A DNA stretch of 64,000 bases from Bedellia somnulentella. Its lineage: Eukaryota; Arthropoda; Insecta; Lepidoptera; Bedelliidae. The notes under the pieces were generated by a model. That model saw nothing but the letters and a program-made list of their open reading frames with translations, searched no databases and was not told the origin of the DNA. Below are positions 20,996 through 34,400 of this stretch, piece after piece (the first letter of the stretch is position 1; each line of letters begins with the position of its first letter). The stretch spans positions 5,224,401 to 5,288,400 of the forward strand of contig OY755175.1 of assembly GCA_963576735.1 (NCBI GenBank). The letters run 5' to 3'. Made by a program: the position numbers and the translations under genes.

Positions 20996-23126
20996 GCCAC
21001 GACTTCTTTATAAGATAATATTACTATAATATAAAGTCATGAAAATTTATTGCTGTATTTGATCTCCTGCATGAAGTATCGTGTCGATTTCAGAATATAA
21101 AATACACTCAGATTCGGCAGCTAGTAAATTGTAACTCTATCATGTGTCCTTTACACCTATAACAGGCTTATATAACGAAATTATAGTTTTTTATTACTTT
21201 TCATTTAATATTAGTTGTTTAAGCTGTTGGTCTTCCAAATTTAATAAATAAATGTGTCTGCCTTTGACTATGTGTCTGCACAATGTATAAAATACAATGA
21301 TGAGATATAGCAAAATAAATCTATCAAGGCGTATCGTTCTTTGCTAAAAAGGCTTGTTGAAAAGATGTATGAGCAAGTTACTAAATATATATCTTTTCTT
21401 GCTGTTGAATTTAAGACTTTGGAATATATTTTATTTCATTTTTTTTAATATATTATTATATTTAAAAATACTTTTTATACACCAAACCTATAGAACCAAG
21501 TAAAACGGTTATCTCTTGGTCCAAATAGACCGGAGTTCGTGCTAGGACCAACCATCACTTTTAAGTACACGGGTAGTCTGTACAAGAGAATTTTCCACAA
21601 CGAAAATATAAAGAACGAAAAAGAGGAAATATATGTATATATATATATAAATTCATACATTATAATAGGTACAGTACTCGTTTTCCCGATATGTGTATTT
21701 TGTTTTATTAAAAAGATCAATTTTATTTGATAAACATTGTTTTTATTTAAATAAAATATTTTCAGCAGATACTAAGTCAAAACATTTAAAAAATGTTTTT
21801 AAAATCGCTGCTGCTAGGGGGTAGGGTTTGCAAGGGGGATGCGCTTTTTCTTACACAACTTTTTAACTCGTATCATCGGAGGTCCGAAAATATTACACAT
21901 ACCATTTAAAATCATAATTATTAGTCTTCATAAAAAAATTACGTTATAAATATTACAATTATAATAATAAGAATTATATGTATGTATATAATATAACCTT
22001 TTAATAAGTATTATTATTACAGGGTTCGGGGGGCGAAAGTCCCCTGCAGGCGAAGGAAAGTTAGGTCACATTAAGCTAGGTTAGGTTATGTATAAATGCA
22101 AAATAAATGCATTATATCTATATTTTATAAATAATAATATATGGAAAATTATTTTATTGAAATAATATTATTCTTATTGAATATTTTCAACATAACAGAA
22201 TATTATTTTAGTAACAATATTATTAAATAGAACAATATGATTATTGTATATTATGAAAAAAAATGTAGTTTCAACAAAAATCTTGGTAGTAACATTATTA
22301 ATAAAAAAAATACGATCACTGACTGTTATGACCTCCCTTGGTAGTATAAAAATGTGTGAATAAAAAAAGAATGACAAATAAAATTATGATGAGTGCTTAT
22401 TATGAACACAAATCGTTAGAAAGGCAACGAATATGATTTAGAATTTTATGTGAGCCAATATAGACCCTCACAAGAGGCTGGCTGCATTACCCCTCTACAT
22501 TGCAATACATACTTTCTGACAAAAGTATGTGCCAGCTCTAGGATCACCTCTAGCTTCGACTAGGCGCGCAAATATTTCCTTGAAAAACTACGCGCATCTG
22601 AACCCCATGGACCGAGGGTCTTACGGCGAAAGGGATAAAAATATGACTATGAGTAATTTATTTAATGTTCATGTTCATAATTTTGGGTTGATACTATCTT
22701 ATGAAACAAAGAAGGTATTCAAAAGATCGTTTCATTTCTTTTTGGTTTAAGTAGGTAAATTGATACTGTCTGTATCACTTTACAAATTTCATGTATCTAA
22801 ATGTGTATTTAGAAATCGTTGAGAAAATCTCTCGTGGGACCTCGAATGAAGTTTTTGTATATTGACAAATTTAAAATATCACTATGGGGTTCATTTTAAA
22901 AAAAATCTATACGTGGTAAATTTTCTGCCACACCATTATTAAGGTCTGGAAAATATGAGATACAGGTTAATGAATATCGATGCCTAATAGCGGAGTCTTT
23001 ATTCGCAACATTCTGCGTTCCAGTAGGCACAGTTTTCTTTTATTATGTTACCTTAGTTTTAATGTTCATATTAAAAACCATTGTTATGTCTCTACATTGA
23101 CTGACGTTAATTGAACACAATGTATA
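20996..23126. other. 2.1 kb of AT-rich DNA without supported genes
   Basis: Low-complexity A/T runs are present, and a G-rich patch (TTCGGGGGGCGAAAGTCCCC) near 22025. The short ORFs here have strongly AT-driven composition. The 22500-22640 piece is less AT-rich but shows no exon structure. Confidence 0.5.
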
Positions 23127-23215
23127 CATACTCGATTTTAATATAAATCCCTAGAACTGGTAGCCAGATCTTCAAAATTGTAACGAAAATCAGTCACTTT
23201 TGACAGTTGAGTTAC
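23127..23215 (-). mobile_element. Old SINE-B fragment
   Basis: AATCCCTAGAACTGGTAGCCAG and CAGTCACTTTTGACAGTTGAG are mutated SINE-B tail sequences. Confidence 0.5.
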
Positions 23216-23548
23216 TCGTACGTAGAGGGATATATCAGCCGCAAGTTTTACCAAATCGTTTACAGTGAGTGGAAACTATTTACACTGCTACGGTGTGGTA
23301 CGTGGCCGCCACTTAAAACATATCAGTACTGTTAGAATGTTTTGTTCATGAAAACTTCATGTGGGGTTTATTTCTAATAAATAAAGGAAAGAAATTCTTA
23401 TTATGTGATAGTTTGGCGATCTCAACATTTGCATTTTATCTGTAAAACTACAAAATTTGTAAAAAAAATCGGAATTAGGGAACGCTGACGCTACTTAAAA
23501 AGTGTAAAAGAAACAAAGGAAAAAAGAATTTCGCACTAGTAGCCACTT

Positions 23549-23620
23549 GACACTATAGCTCTATTGGCAGAGCGTCGGGGGCGTATACCCGGAGGCCGTG
23601 GGTTCAATCCCCGCTGGTGA
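23549..23620 (+). tRNA. tRNA-like sequence, probably a SINE head or pseudogene
   Basis: A D-arm (AGCTCTATTGGCAGAGC) and T-arm (GTGGGTTCAATCCCCGC) are clear. The anticodon arm gives GTA in the anticodon place but lacks the usual T at position 33. It is followed by AAATTTTTCTTTCCTTTA, the same tail seen after the other copies at 42164-42232, 51907-51982 and 63354-63424, so it is a repeat rather than a working tRNA gene. Confidence 0.6.
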
Positions 23621-24235
23621 AGAAATTTTTCTTTCCTTTATTTACTAGTTATATAATTACTTTTGTTATACTAGAACAGATTTCAAGCATGCATCAGAAA
23701 GGGTAACACAGACACTTGTTCTTACGAAAATGATGTGACTAATTTAATTATTTTGTCGGACTTTTCCAGATTAAACAGAAAAAAATACAATAATAAGTGA
23801 GTTTGACTCGTCTTTCCAGTATGTCAAACTTATTGTTAGGAAAATGTTAAAATTTGGGCAGGAGATTTTTTAATTTTATGTTGTAAAATTTCATATTCGG
23901 GAAATATATGAAGAGCTATTAAATAATAAATTTCCGTTTTTTTTTCTAATCTATATCTTTACACAATCCCGAAGAAAAGGGTTTGATACGATGTGACCAT
24001 ATTAATACCGATCCCTTATTAGGAAACCCTTATTATACTTCTCCCTCCGAAAACGAGAAATAAAAGAGTATGTAAGACAAGATTGATGTTATACGTAAAG
24101 CCGGAGGTGTGCTAGGATTGCTTGAGGTAAATTAATGCAAGTGTTTATTTTTGAAAGCAAATAAAAAAAAAATCTTCTGACACTTTGGTTTTGAGTAATT
24201 TTTATTACAAAAATTATTTATATTTCATTTATTTA

Positions 24236-24312
24236 CAAGAACAACTTCATACGGAACAAAGAAAATCATATTTCTAGATTATTTCCTGCAGCTGACTTTA
24301 AAAAAGATAAAT
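24236..24312. repeat. ~77-bp sequence repeated at 27253-27330
   Basis: ACAACTTCATACGGAACAAAG ... TTATTTCCTGCAGCTG occurs here, upstream of gene B exon 1, and again inside intron 1. The two copies differ by a few bases. Between 23621 and 24235 no gene is seen. Confidence 0.7.
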
Positions 24313-24794
24313 ATAAATTAGCATAGTGATTAATTTGTCCGGCATGAAATGTCATCATTAAATTTAAACATTTGCTTATCTTATCTCACAAAATAAAGAT
24401 CGTATACAAACACACTGCTATCTCAGTTCGCTTTAAACTTGATTATAATAATCATAAATCGTGTGCATAGAAATGTAGTCTTAATAAAACTAGGCAGTGG
24501 AGGTGGAAGTGACGGGTCCAGATGCGTAAGAGTCGGTCAGTCAGTTAGTTGCGTTGCGAGATTGCGAACAGAAACGCGGCTTGTCCATTGCACCTCATTC
24601 AAGCACTCGAACGCAAACTTAAACTAAAAACTTTCACTGACCGGTTAAACTTAGAAAGTTTTAGTGACATAAACTTATTCATAAAATCTAAATAAAATAC
24701 ACAACTAAACCAATTTCTTGCTAAACTAGTGTATCAAAGTGAGAGTGAAGGGGCCATCTCTGTTGACCTACTGTATCTTACACAACGAGACAAA

Positions 24795-27700
24795 ATGAAA
24801 TTGCAATACAATGATGACGGGAACCCGTTCGTGATGTGGGGCGAGAACAAAATAGAGCTGGACAAGGATCCCTTATCAGATATAAGGGATAGAGAAAAGG
24901 CTGAACGGGAGCTGAGGGAAACTCCAGAAAATGTTGAGTCAGCACTGCGGGAGTTAAAAGAATTATTAAAAGGTAAATTTGATATAGTTTTAATTGGATT
25001 ATCTAACCCAAAATGTTTGTGTTTAGATAGATATATTCCTTGAATTATTTGATTAACTTAGGTTCGTTTTCTGAGAAATTAGAAGATCAAGATCTTATTA
25101 TGTGTTGTTATCATAAAGCCTAGAGTTAATGCTTCATTCAAACTTCCATGAAACATTTACCTCAATTAATCAGACTAAAAAACGAACAAGGTCAAACTAA
25201 AAAACACGATCAGGTATTTTTAAGTAGGTAATTTACTTATGTTACGCTGAGTAAATATAATTTCGTAATTTATTTCTTACCTCAAATAAGTTTCCTTTTA
25301 ACTGTTATGTCGTTTACCCGCTTTCGTGGACAGAACATTTTTTTTTCTTAATTCGGAACATATGTAGTGGGTCTATCCTATTTATCATGTTCATACAACT
25401 GGGATCTGATCAGTCAATATACGTAACTTTAAACAACTTAATGCGGCAATATTGGGAATTACTGATCTTTTATTCATTAGCGATTCAAGAAATCCGTTCC
25501 GCTTCTGTAAACGCCCCTATCTTTTATTAAGATGCATTCAAACTTAAATACATATACTAAAGACTAGTGGATCGTCCCAGCTTCGCACGGGTAGCGTTGT
25601 TTTTTAAATATCTGAGGTTTCTTTCTTTAGTCACTGCTCAAGCATTGTGAAATTCAGCGCAATGTTTTCAATTTATTAAATTTATAGCACTCCCTAAACA
25701 GTGTAGTTTGGTGATTTTTAATGCGCTTTAATGAACGGTTCAGTATTTCCGTTTAATAGAAAATTTTGGAATAAAACGCTATGAAGTATTTGTAACAATC
25801 TAAAAAATAAATCATTACGTGTTGTAGGATGCAACTACTGGCGCCATCTAGTATGTTATATGTAAATTAGTAACGATTCGGTTTTGGTCACAGGCGCGAT
25901 GGCTTATTTTATGTATAATTTCGGTGTTTCTTTACCGATTTCTATGATTCTTTTTTTATTGAATAGGTAATAATGTTACCTTTTTTAAATTAGGGATGAG
26001 TGAGAGGTTTACAAACGTAAGAGTAAACAAATATAATCAGAATGTGCCGAACTGCTAAGCTATCAGGAATTACACGTGTTATTGTGAGTCAACCGTAAAA
26101 GATAGACATAAACTTACATGATTACATTACATGATAGTCCAGTGGGTAGAACACCCGCCCGAAAACAGAAGGGCGTGAGTTCCAATCCTGGGACGGGCCT
26201 ACACCAATTTGTCTTTTCTAAAGTCATATGTGTGGTTAATTTATCATGGTTGCTAACGGTGAGGGAAAACATCGTGAGGAAACCCACATGGCTGAGTTGT
26301 ACTTAGTCATGTGACAGTGTATTCGTACAAAACGGCGATAGGCCTGCCCCCTATCACGTGAGTACACTGTCTAAGCAAAACGTGGGTACCTTCTCTGGAA
26401 ACTAGATGGCGCTTGCCATGTGAGTTCAGGAGTATTGGTACCTCTGCCAACCCCTTCGGGGATAAACGGCGTGAACGTTTATGTTATGTTTATGTTATAA
26501 ACTGTAGCAGATTTTTTTTAGATAATTTTATGAAGAATTTTTCCGTCATACATGATTTCTATGTAAGTTTAACCATTAAGGCTGCACACGCGACGGAAGC
26601 TTAAAAAATGTAGTAACTTCTCCCGTTTTCCCAAAATTTCCCAAAATTCCCCTTTACTACTCTGCTGGAAAGTATACAAAAACCTGCCCAGGAGTATGGA
26701 GAATAATTGTACCAAGTTTCGTTAAAATCCGTCGAGTAGTTTTTGTTTCCATAAGGAACATACAAACCGACAGACAGACAGACAGACAGACAGACAGGCA
26801 GACAAAAATTTTACTGATTGCATTTTTGGCATCAGTATCGATCCCTAATCACCACCTGATAGTTATTTTGAAAATATATTTCATGTACAGAATTGACCTC
26901 TCTACAGATTTATTATAAGTATAGATTATAAATCTTAAAAACAGGTAGCCAGAGCTTGAGTATTGGCATTTCTTCTGCCACTTTTGGAAGTTGAGTGGTG
27001 ATAAGATTGTCAAACAGCAATAAGAACCCGGATTTTTAAATAAACAGTACTTTCTTAAGTGATCGGTGTCATAACGGGTTTCTTTGTTGTATTTTGCACG
27101 GTCTGTAATATCGATATATTAACAAAAGCCTAGTATTTTGTATTACAAAGGTTAATCTTCTGCACTTTTAGTACATTGACTCAATTCAATACTTTTGCTT
27201 TTTTGCTTACGCTGTGTAGACCTATGCCTCTACATTGATTTAAAACTTATTTGTTTACTACAACAACTTCATACGGAACAAAGAAAATGTTATTGCTAGA
27301 TTATTTCCTGCAGCTGAAAAAAAGATAAAATACATAAATTATTGTCTTAGTGGCTTAGAATAGGCGACTAATAAGGATTTTGGGCGATGTGGTTGGATGG
27401 AGACCCATTACCGTTATTTTACGATATTTTCCCCACGCAACTTCCATAAGCTGCTGAGGAATTTCGGATTCCTTAGCTCTGTCTACCCCTGCTAGGGATT
27501 TATAGCCGTGAGTATATGTATATGTATCTATGTATATTTTTTAAATCTGCCTATATTTTCAACGAACACTTCATTGGGAATGAAGAATCTATCTGAATCT
27601 TGACTAAGAGCTTGTCAACTATTTGCTACTTTAGGACCTGCAGGTCCTATAATATTTCAATTTCAATTTATTTATTTGCATTTATTTTTATTTTTTTTAT

Positions 27701-28397
27701 TTTTAATAATAAACGGGTCAGAGAGCCCTACCCTGATATATCCTTGGGATACTGTCGTGGTATAAACATAGTTTTAAATTTAAATATATTTATAGTTTCA
27801 TTCGCTTATGTATTTATAAAAAGTAGTGAATATTTCTGGAAATTATTTTTTAACTTAATAACTTGAATAGAGACGATTACAATTAATAAGTTTAAGGTTA
27901 TTTTTGACGTGAATGAGTCCTCCATGATTTAGACGGCCAAGTGTTTAAATTATAATGACCCACTTGGGAGCCCATTATAAAATGAACAGCTTCAAGTCTA
28001 GCCTCAGTTTAGTTGTAGATAATTATAACTTGCAGTCGGCAATTGACCTTAAACGTACATCCATGTAGTAGCAACTATGATTTTTAGCTGGCTTCCGAAT
28101 CAACGCTTAGTATTTTGATGTATCCTTCTAAACATTTGACTCAAAAATAAAACGTAAATGCCGTATATTTCCGAAAATGGTGGAAGATGTAATAATTATG
28201 AACATCACGTGACATTATTGTAACCTGGTGTTCAAAGTACCTACGTTTTGCTTGGACAGTAACTAACTCATCAAGATTTTAAAATATATATTTCTCAGCC
28301 GCTTGGCGCGAAATAAGGTTTGTTGGCAGTTGCCGATCAAGCGATGTTATAGGTCAAATTGTTTTATCACACCGAGGGTGTGGTATATACTACTACC

Positions 28398-28435
<38 letters not shown>

Positions 28436-31400
28436 GATACTACTACACTGCGTACTATATATATAGTAGGCAGTAGGGTGTTTTTTTGAACCAAGACTAC
28501 ACAATTTCATTTTAAACTAGCTAGCTAGATGGGATGGCATGAAACGTTAAATAATTATTTTAAGTACGAGTATTTCTTTTAACTTTCGGATTGATTAAGA
28601 ACTTTCAGTTAAATAAACAAAAAATGACCAATTTGTGGAAATTAATATTCTGGTAATCAAATTACAGACAATTACAATTATTAAAGGTTAATTATAAACA
28701 TTAAATTAATGCTTACTAGTTAATAAGGTGGCCTTATGAGAAGGATATCTAATTAAATAAATTACAGCCAATAAATATTGTGATAGAACCGGCAAATTAT
28801 TATTTAATATATATAAAAGTAATCAAGGATATAATACTGAAAAGCAATAGTTAGAGGAATATAGTGAAAAGCAATAATACTGAAGAGAATAGATGGAGGA
28901 AAGTATCAAGAAAAAAAGAGCATATATGGATGGAATGTTAATGGATGTAAACGAAGCTAGAGAGATTTGCCAGGATCCTACAAAGCGGCGATCAATAGTC
29001 TCTGCCTACCTCAATGGGAAATAATGGCGTGAGTATATGTATGGAGGAAATTAACTTGAGCAATAAGGAGAGCTCGTGAATCAATGGTATCCTGAATGTA
29101 TATTGTTAAATTATTTGTGAAGGTGTCAAGATTCATTTACTTGGATCGTTGGTTCAAATATTGAGTAAGTAATCAGATTGTCGGAAAACTTTAGACACGT
29201 GAGTAAATACTGATTAATTAAGATATAGAATTTGCAAAATTTACACGAAGGCTCAAGCCTCTTCAATACTTTAACGAACCTTTTATATGGTTTGTTTATT
29301 CAAGGTCAAATAATAATGCTTAACAGGAAAATTAGGAAGTTATGAAAGACACATATGGCCTCTTGAACACAGTCTTCAGTTAACCCCACTAATAACCTCA
29401 AAACACTTGAGGGCCATATTTCAAAAAACATAACATGTTGCATAATAGTAGAAATCAATTAGTTGTATGTAACATTTGAGTTTCCAAATGAAAGTGCTTA
29501 GTCTCATTATTTTGTGCAAGAACCGTGTAAAATTTGGTCATAATTTTGAAACTATCAAACACAGCGAAAATATTACATTTACGTAATGCCTGGCATTATT
29601 CTTGTTATTTGATATAAAATTAGAAGTGGTATCATTGCGTTTACTTACTTTATTTATCTCAACTCAACCGTTGACGCCGTATGTTCCCGAAGGGGTTGGC
29701 AGTATACTTATACTTCTGTACATCACGTGACCTTGTTACTTAATTTATTTAGGCAGTAAATCCTTTGAAAATATCAGGCCGATGACTGGAGTATGTTTTC
29801 CGATCTTTATTTGTGTACAATATGAAGCCAATGTCATTTTTTTTCTAATCTGTGGCAGATTTACTGAATACAAAAAATACATAATATTTTATTCTATTGA
29901 GATAAGGATAAAAAAGTAGTAGAACACAATTCAAAAGTTTTTAATTCGTCCTCTTAGGCGCTCACTTAATTTCTATAAGTGAAGTTTAAGTCTCGCATGT
30001 ATCTTTAACTGTTAAAGTGATTCTCTTGCACTTTTTACTTGTATGTCATTACGCGTACTTTGAACTTGGCCCATTACCAAGATTTAACGGATTTTAACAT
30101 CGTCATCAAATAAGAATTTTGCCCGACTGTTTACTTTCACCTTTGAATTTTTAAACACTGCTAAGTATGTAATAAAATATCATATATGAAAAGATCCATG
30201 GATGGAAACGAAGCTAGAGAGGTTTGCCAAGAGGCTTAGCACGAGCGCTATTTTATCGTCACGATATTGATTACCTGTGTAGTGTCGGCTTAGAATAGCA
30301 CTACCCCATTTCTTCCGGTGGGTGTACGTAAGAGGCGACTAACGGTATTGGGGCTTTTTAAGGGATTTTTGGGCGATGCGGTTGGAGACCCATCACCAAC
30401 AACCTTTATTCTACCATCTTTTCCCCACTCAACTTCCAAAAGTGGCTGAGAAATTTCTAATTTCTCAGCTCTGGCTACCCCTTTTAGGGATTTATAGCCG
30501 TGAGTATATGTATGTATGTATGTATAATATTGATTAGAATGAGATGAGAGTATACGATTCTAAGTAATCTAGTTGAATGGTCTCTCGTACTAACTATGCA
30601 GGATCGTACAAAGTCGCGGTCACTAGGAGTGGTTGGAGGCCTATCACCAACAACCTATATTTGCCCCACTCAACTTCCAAAAGTAGTTGAAGTATTACTT
30701 AGTCTTAAGGTTTGCCTACCTTAAAGGGAAATAATGGCGTGAGTATATGTATGTATGCATGTTAAGTATAAAATGAGATATAACTGTTTTTAAAAAATCG
30801 CGTAAGATTCCAAGAAGTACCACACTTCACAAAAGCCAATTCGGGTTTAAGAAAAAATCTTCGACCAGTTTAGCATGTTTTCATTTAATTAAATTTATTA
30901 CTGACTGCTTAAATAATAAGGACAAAATACTAGTTTTATTTCTTGACATGCAAAAGGCGTTTGACTTAGTAGTGCACGAAATTTTATTGGACATTCTGGA
31001 TCGATATGGAGTTAGAGGTAACGCGCTCAGATGGCTAGAAAGTTATCTTAAAGGTAGAACTCAATCGGTTGAAATTTCTATGTTAAATAGTAATAATTAT
31101 AAACAAACTTATCAGTCAGATTATCTAAGAAATGAAGTAGGCGTACCGCAGGGAAGCATTCTGGGCCCCCTGCTATTCCTTCTCTATATTAATGACCTCC
31201 CAAATGTGACCGGTAATGAGTGCATCTTGTTTGCTGATGATACTACGATTATTGCAAAGAACAAAAGTCTTGACTGTTTGACAAACAGTATTAATGAGTC
31301 TTTGAAAAATGTTATAAAATGGTTAGAAGACCGTAACTTAAAAATAAACTTATCTAAAACAAATTTTATCAATTTCCAAACTTACAATAGCAAAAAAAAT

Positions 31401-34400
31401 GATATAAAAGTTGAATTCCAGAATGAAATCATTTCAGAAGTTAATTGTACGAAATTCTTAGGCATATATATAGATAAGCATCTTAATTGGAAAGAGCATA
31501 TAGATAAATTGTGCACAAAATTAGATAGGTTTGTATACGCTATTTACAGGATTCGAAGTATAGTTTCAGAGGAGGCTGCAACTGCTGCTTACCATGGATA
31601 TGTAGCATCTTCGATGCGATATGGACTTATTATATGGGGTAACTCAGTAAATATAGATAGGGCATTTAAATTGCAGAAAAAGTGTGTTAGGTCCCTATGT
31701 GGAGCAGGTTTTATTGATAGCTGTGTACCTTTATTTAAAAAAAAGAATATCCTACCATTACCCTGTCTTTATATTTTTGAAATGTGTATATTTGTGCATA
31801 AAAACTTGTATATATTTGAAATGGAACCAGAAAATGGTCGCCCTGTTAGAAAAAACACAAAAACTAATTTAATATTGTATCCACCCAAACGAAACTTGGA
31901 ACTGTATAGGAAAAATGCTTATTTTATGGCAATTATAATTTACAATAAACTATCAAATGGACTAAGAGAAATGACTTTAATCGAATTCAAACGGACATTG
32001 CATAGATATTTGTTGGATAATTGTTTTTACTCTGTAAAAGATTTCTTAGAAAAATGCAGTATTTAGTATTTTTGACATTTCTGTATTATTATAAAAAAAA
32101 TATATGACATTTCTTTATTATTAATTTTTTTTATTTGACATCTATAATTATTAAAATTTTGACTTTGTTTGACACTTTTAGTAGGTTATTGGTGACATTG
32201 TATTATTATTATTACCTAAGTTTGTTTTTTGTAATGAATATGTTATTTGCCATATAACTTTATATTTTATTGAAGAAAATTGACATGTGTATTGTATTGG
32301 TTCCAGTAGTTTATAGGTTTTTGTTGACATTTTTTTTCTTTAGTTCGCATGATAAATATATGATTAATAATGATAAATATTCGAACGCCCATTTAAGGCA
32401 GATTATGGATTGCGCACTTGTAAATACCTGAAGACCTTTACACCTATAATCGTCGAATAAATGCTTCATTTCATTTCATTTCATTTCACATTAAATATTA
32501 CGTAAAGGCGGTATTTCAACTGCATAAAACCTACTTTCATTCTTCATGTGCCACGTCTACTTTCGCTACCTTATATCAACGAAAGATAAACATCTCTTTA
32601 TAAATTATCTTGAACTCAGCCCAACTGGATATTTGGACTCTTTTTTCTTTTATTGAATGAAATTGATGAAATATTCTTCCTTCTTACCATCCTTTGTAAA
32701 ACGTAACTTAATTAAACAAACCCATTGTCTTTATTCATAGACCATACTTGTTTATTATTAGAAATCTCATCTCATAATCGAATTTCAGAACCATAATATT
32801 ATATCTAAAGCGTAATTATTTATGTAATTTCCAGGTGAAAAGAATCTTCTAGTACCCATAGACAATGACGATTTCCTCATGAAGTTTTTAAGACCTTGCA
32901 AGTTTTACCCTGACAGCGCATTCCAAAAGGTAAGATCTTTAAACAACGAATACTTTTAAAATGCCGTGTAGTGTCGGCTTAGAATAGCACTACCCCATTT
33001 CTTCCGGTGGGTGTACGTAAGAGGCGACTAACGGTATTGGGGATATAAGGGATTTTTCGGCGATGCGGTTGGAGACTCATCACAAAAAACCTTTATGTTA
33101 CTATCTTTTCCCCACTCAACTTTCCGAAAGTGGCTGAGGAATTTCTAATTCCTTAGCTCTGGCTACCTCTTCTAGGGATTCATAGCCGTAAGTATATGTA
33201 TGTATGTACTTTAAAATGTCAAAATTAAAAATCTTAGAGATTGTATCGGCGCCTAGAGGCCTAGAAGTAGCGCTATTTTATCATCACGATGATTAGAATG
33301 AGATGACAGTATACGATACTATGTAATTGCGAAAGAGATAGCTGTTTTATACCACGCAATATATAGTTAAAGGTCGCTCGTACTATAGCTATGCTGGTTA
33401 GAATAAATTATGCGATAAATGGCTTAGATGACAAAATTGTGTCAGGAAGGCCAAGATCAACAGTTTTAGGTCAATTTCAGAACGTGCTTAAGTCAGTAAT
33501 GTGTTAAGAATAATAAAAAGTTTGAATGCTACTAAAGCAGGAAAGGTTTATCAGAATCATCTACAGTAGTTTTAAATCTCTGTACTCATGCTATTAGGTA
33601 TTTAATTATATATTTGATGTAATTACTGTCTTTCAGCAGATTTGTTGGTTTATAGAACGCAATATTAGCCTTATGTCGTATCTTATTATGTGCAATATAT
33701 AACGGTTTATTATTCATTAATTATGGGTAGTAGAAAAGTATTACCAGTCAGCACGCAACGAGAACGGCATTCAATTCAATGTAAAAAAACCCTACAAAGT
33801 GATAATTGAACAGTTATCGAGCGGGAAGAAAAAAATACTTAAATTAATATTAAAACTGAGGTTGGTGATTGAAGGGTGAAAAATTAGGATAGTGTGTATT
33901 TTTTACATTAACAAAATATTGTCCATATATTAAAATGAAATGTTAGGGGTGGACAACACATATCAATTAAGGGTATGAAAAATAGACAAAAGCTGGTTCT
34001 CAAACCTTCTGAATACATACATATAAAATTAGCGTTTTGTCGTATCAGATTATGGGCAATATATAACAGTTTATTATTCATTAATTAGTAGATAAGTATT
34101 ACCAGTCAACACGCGACGAGAATAGATTTAATGTAAAAAAAACCCTAAAGATTATAGAAAAAGGCTTTAGATAATAATTATTTACATATTAAACTTAAAA
34201 TTAATTTATCTACCCATTCTAGTGTAATGGCTGTCATTCAAAATGAATGTTACTCAACCCATCGATCCCATTGCCAATAATTGCGTATTTTTAATGATTA
34301 CTGAATAATGTTTAATCTGATGTTTTGTTCATTTATGTATGTATCTTATCATACTCGGAATACTAATATCCACAGATTTCAAAATTAAAGAGGAAAATCT

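Noticed and set aside
23549..23620. Functional tRNA gene
   Set aside because: The anticodon loop lacks T33, the acceptor stem is poor, and the same head plus tail is repeated and retroposed elsewhere in the window.
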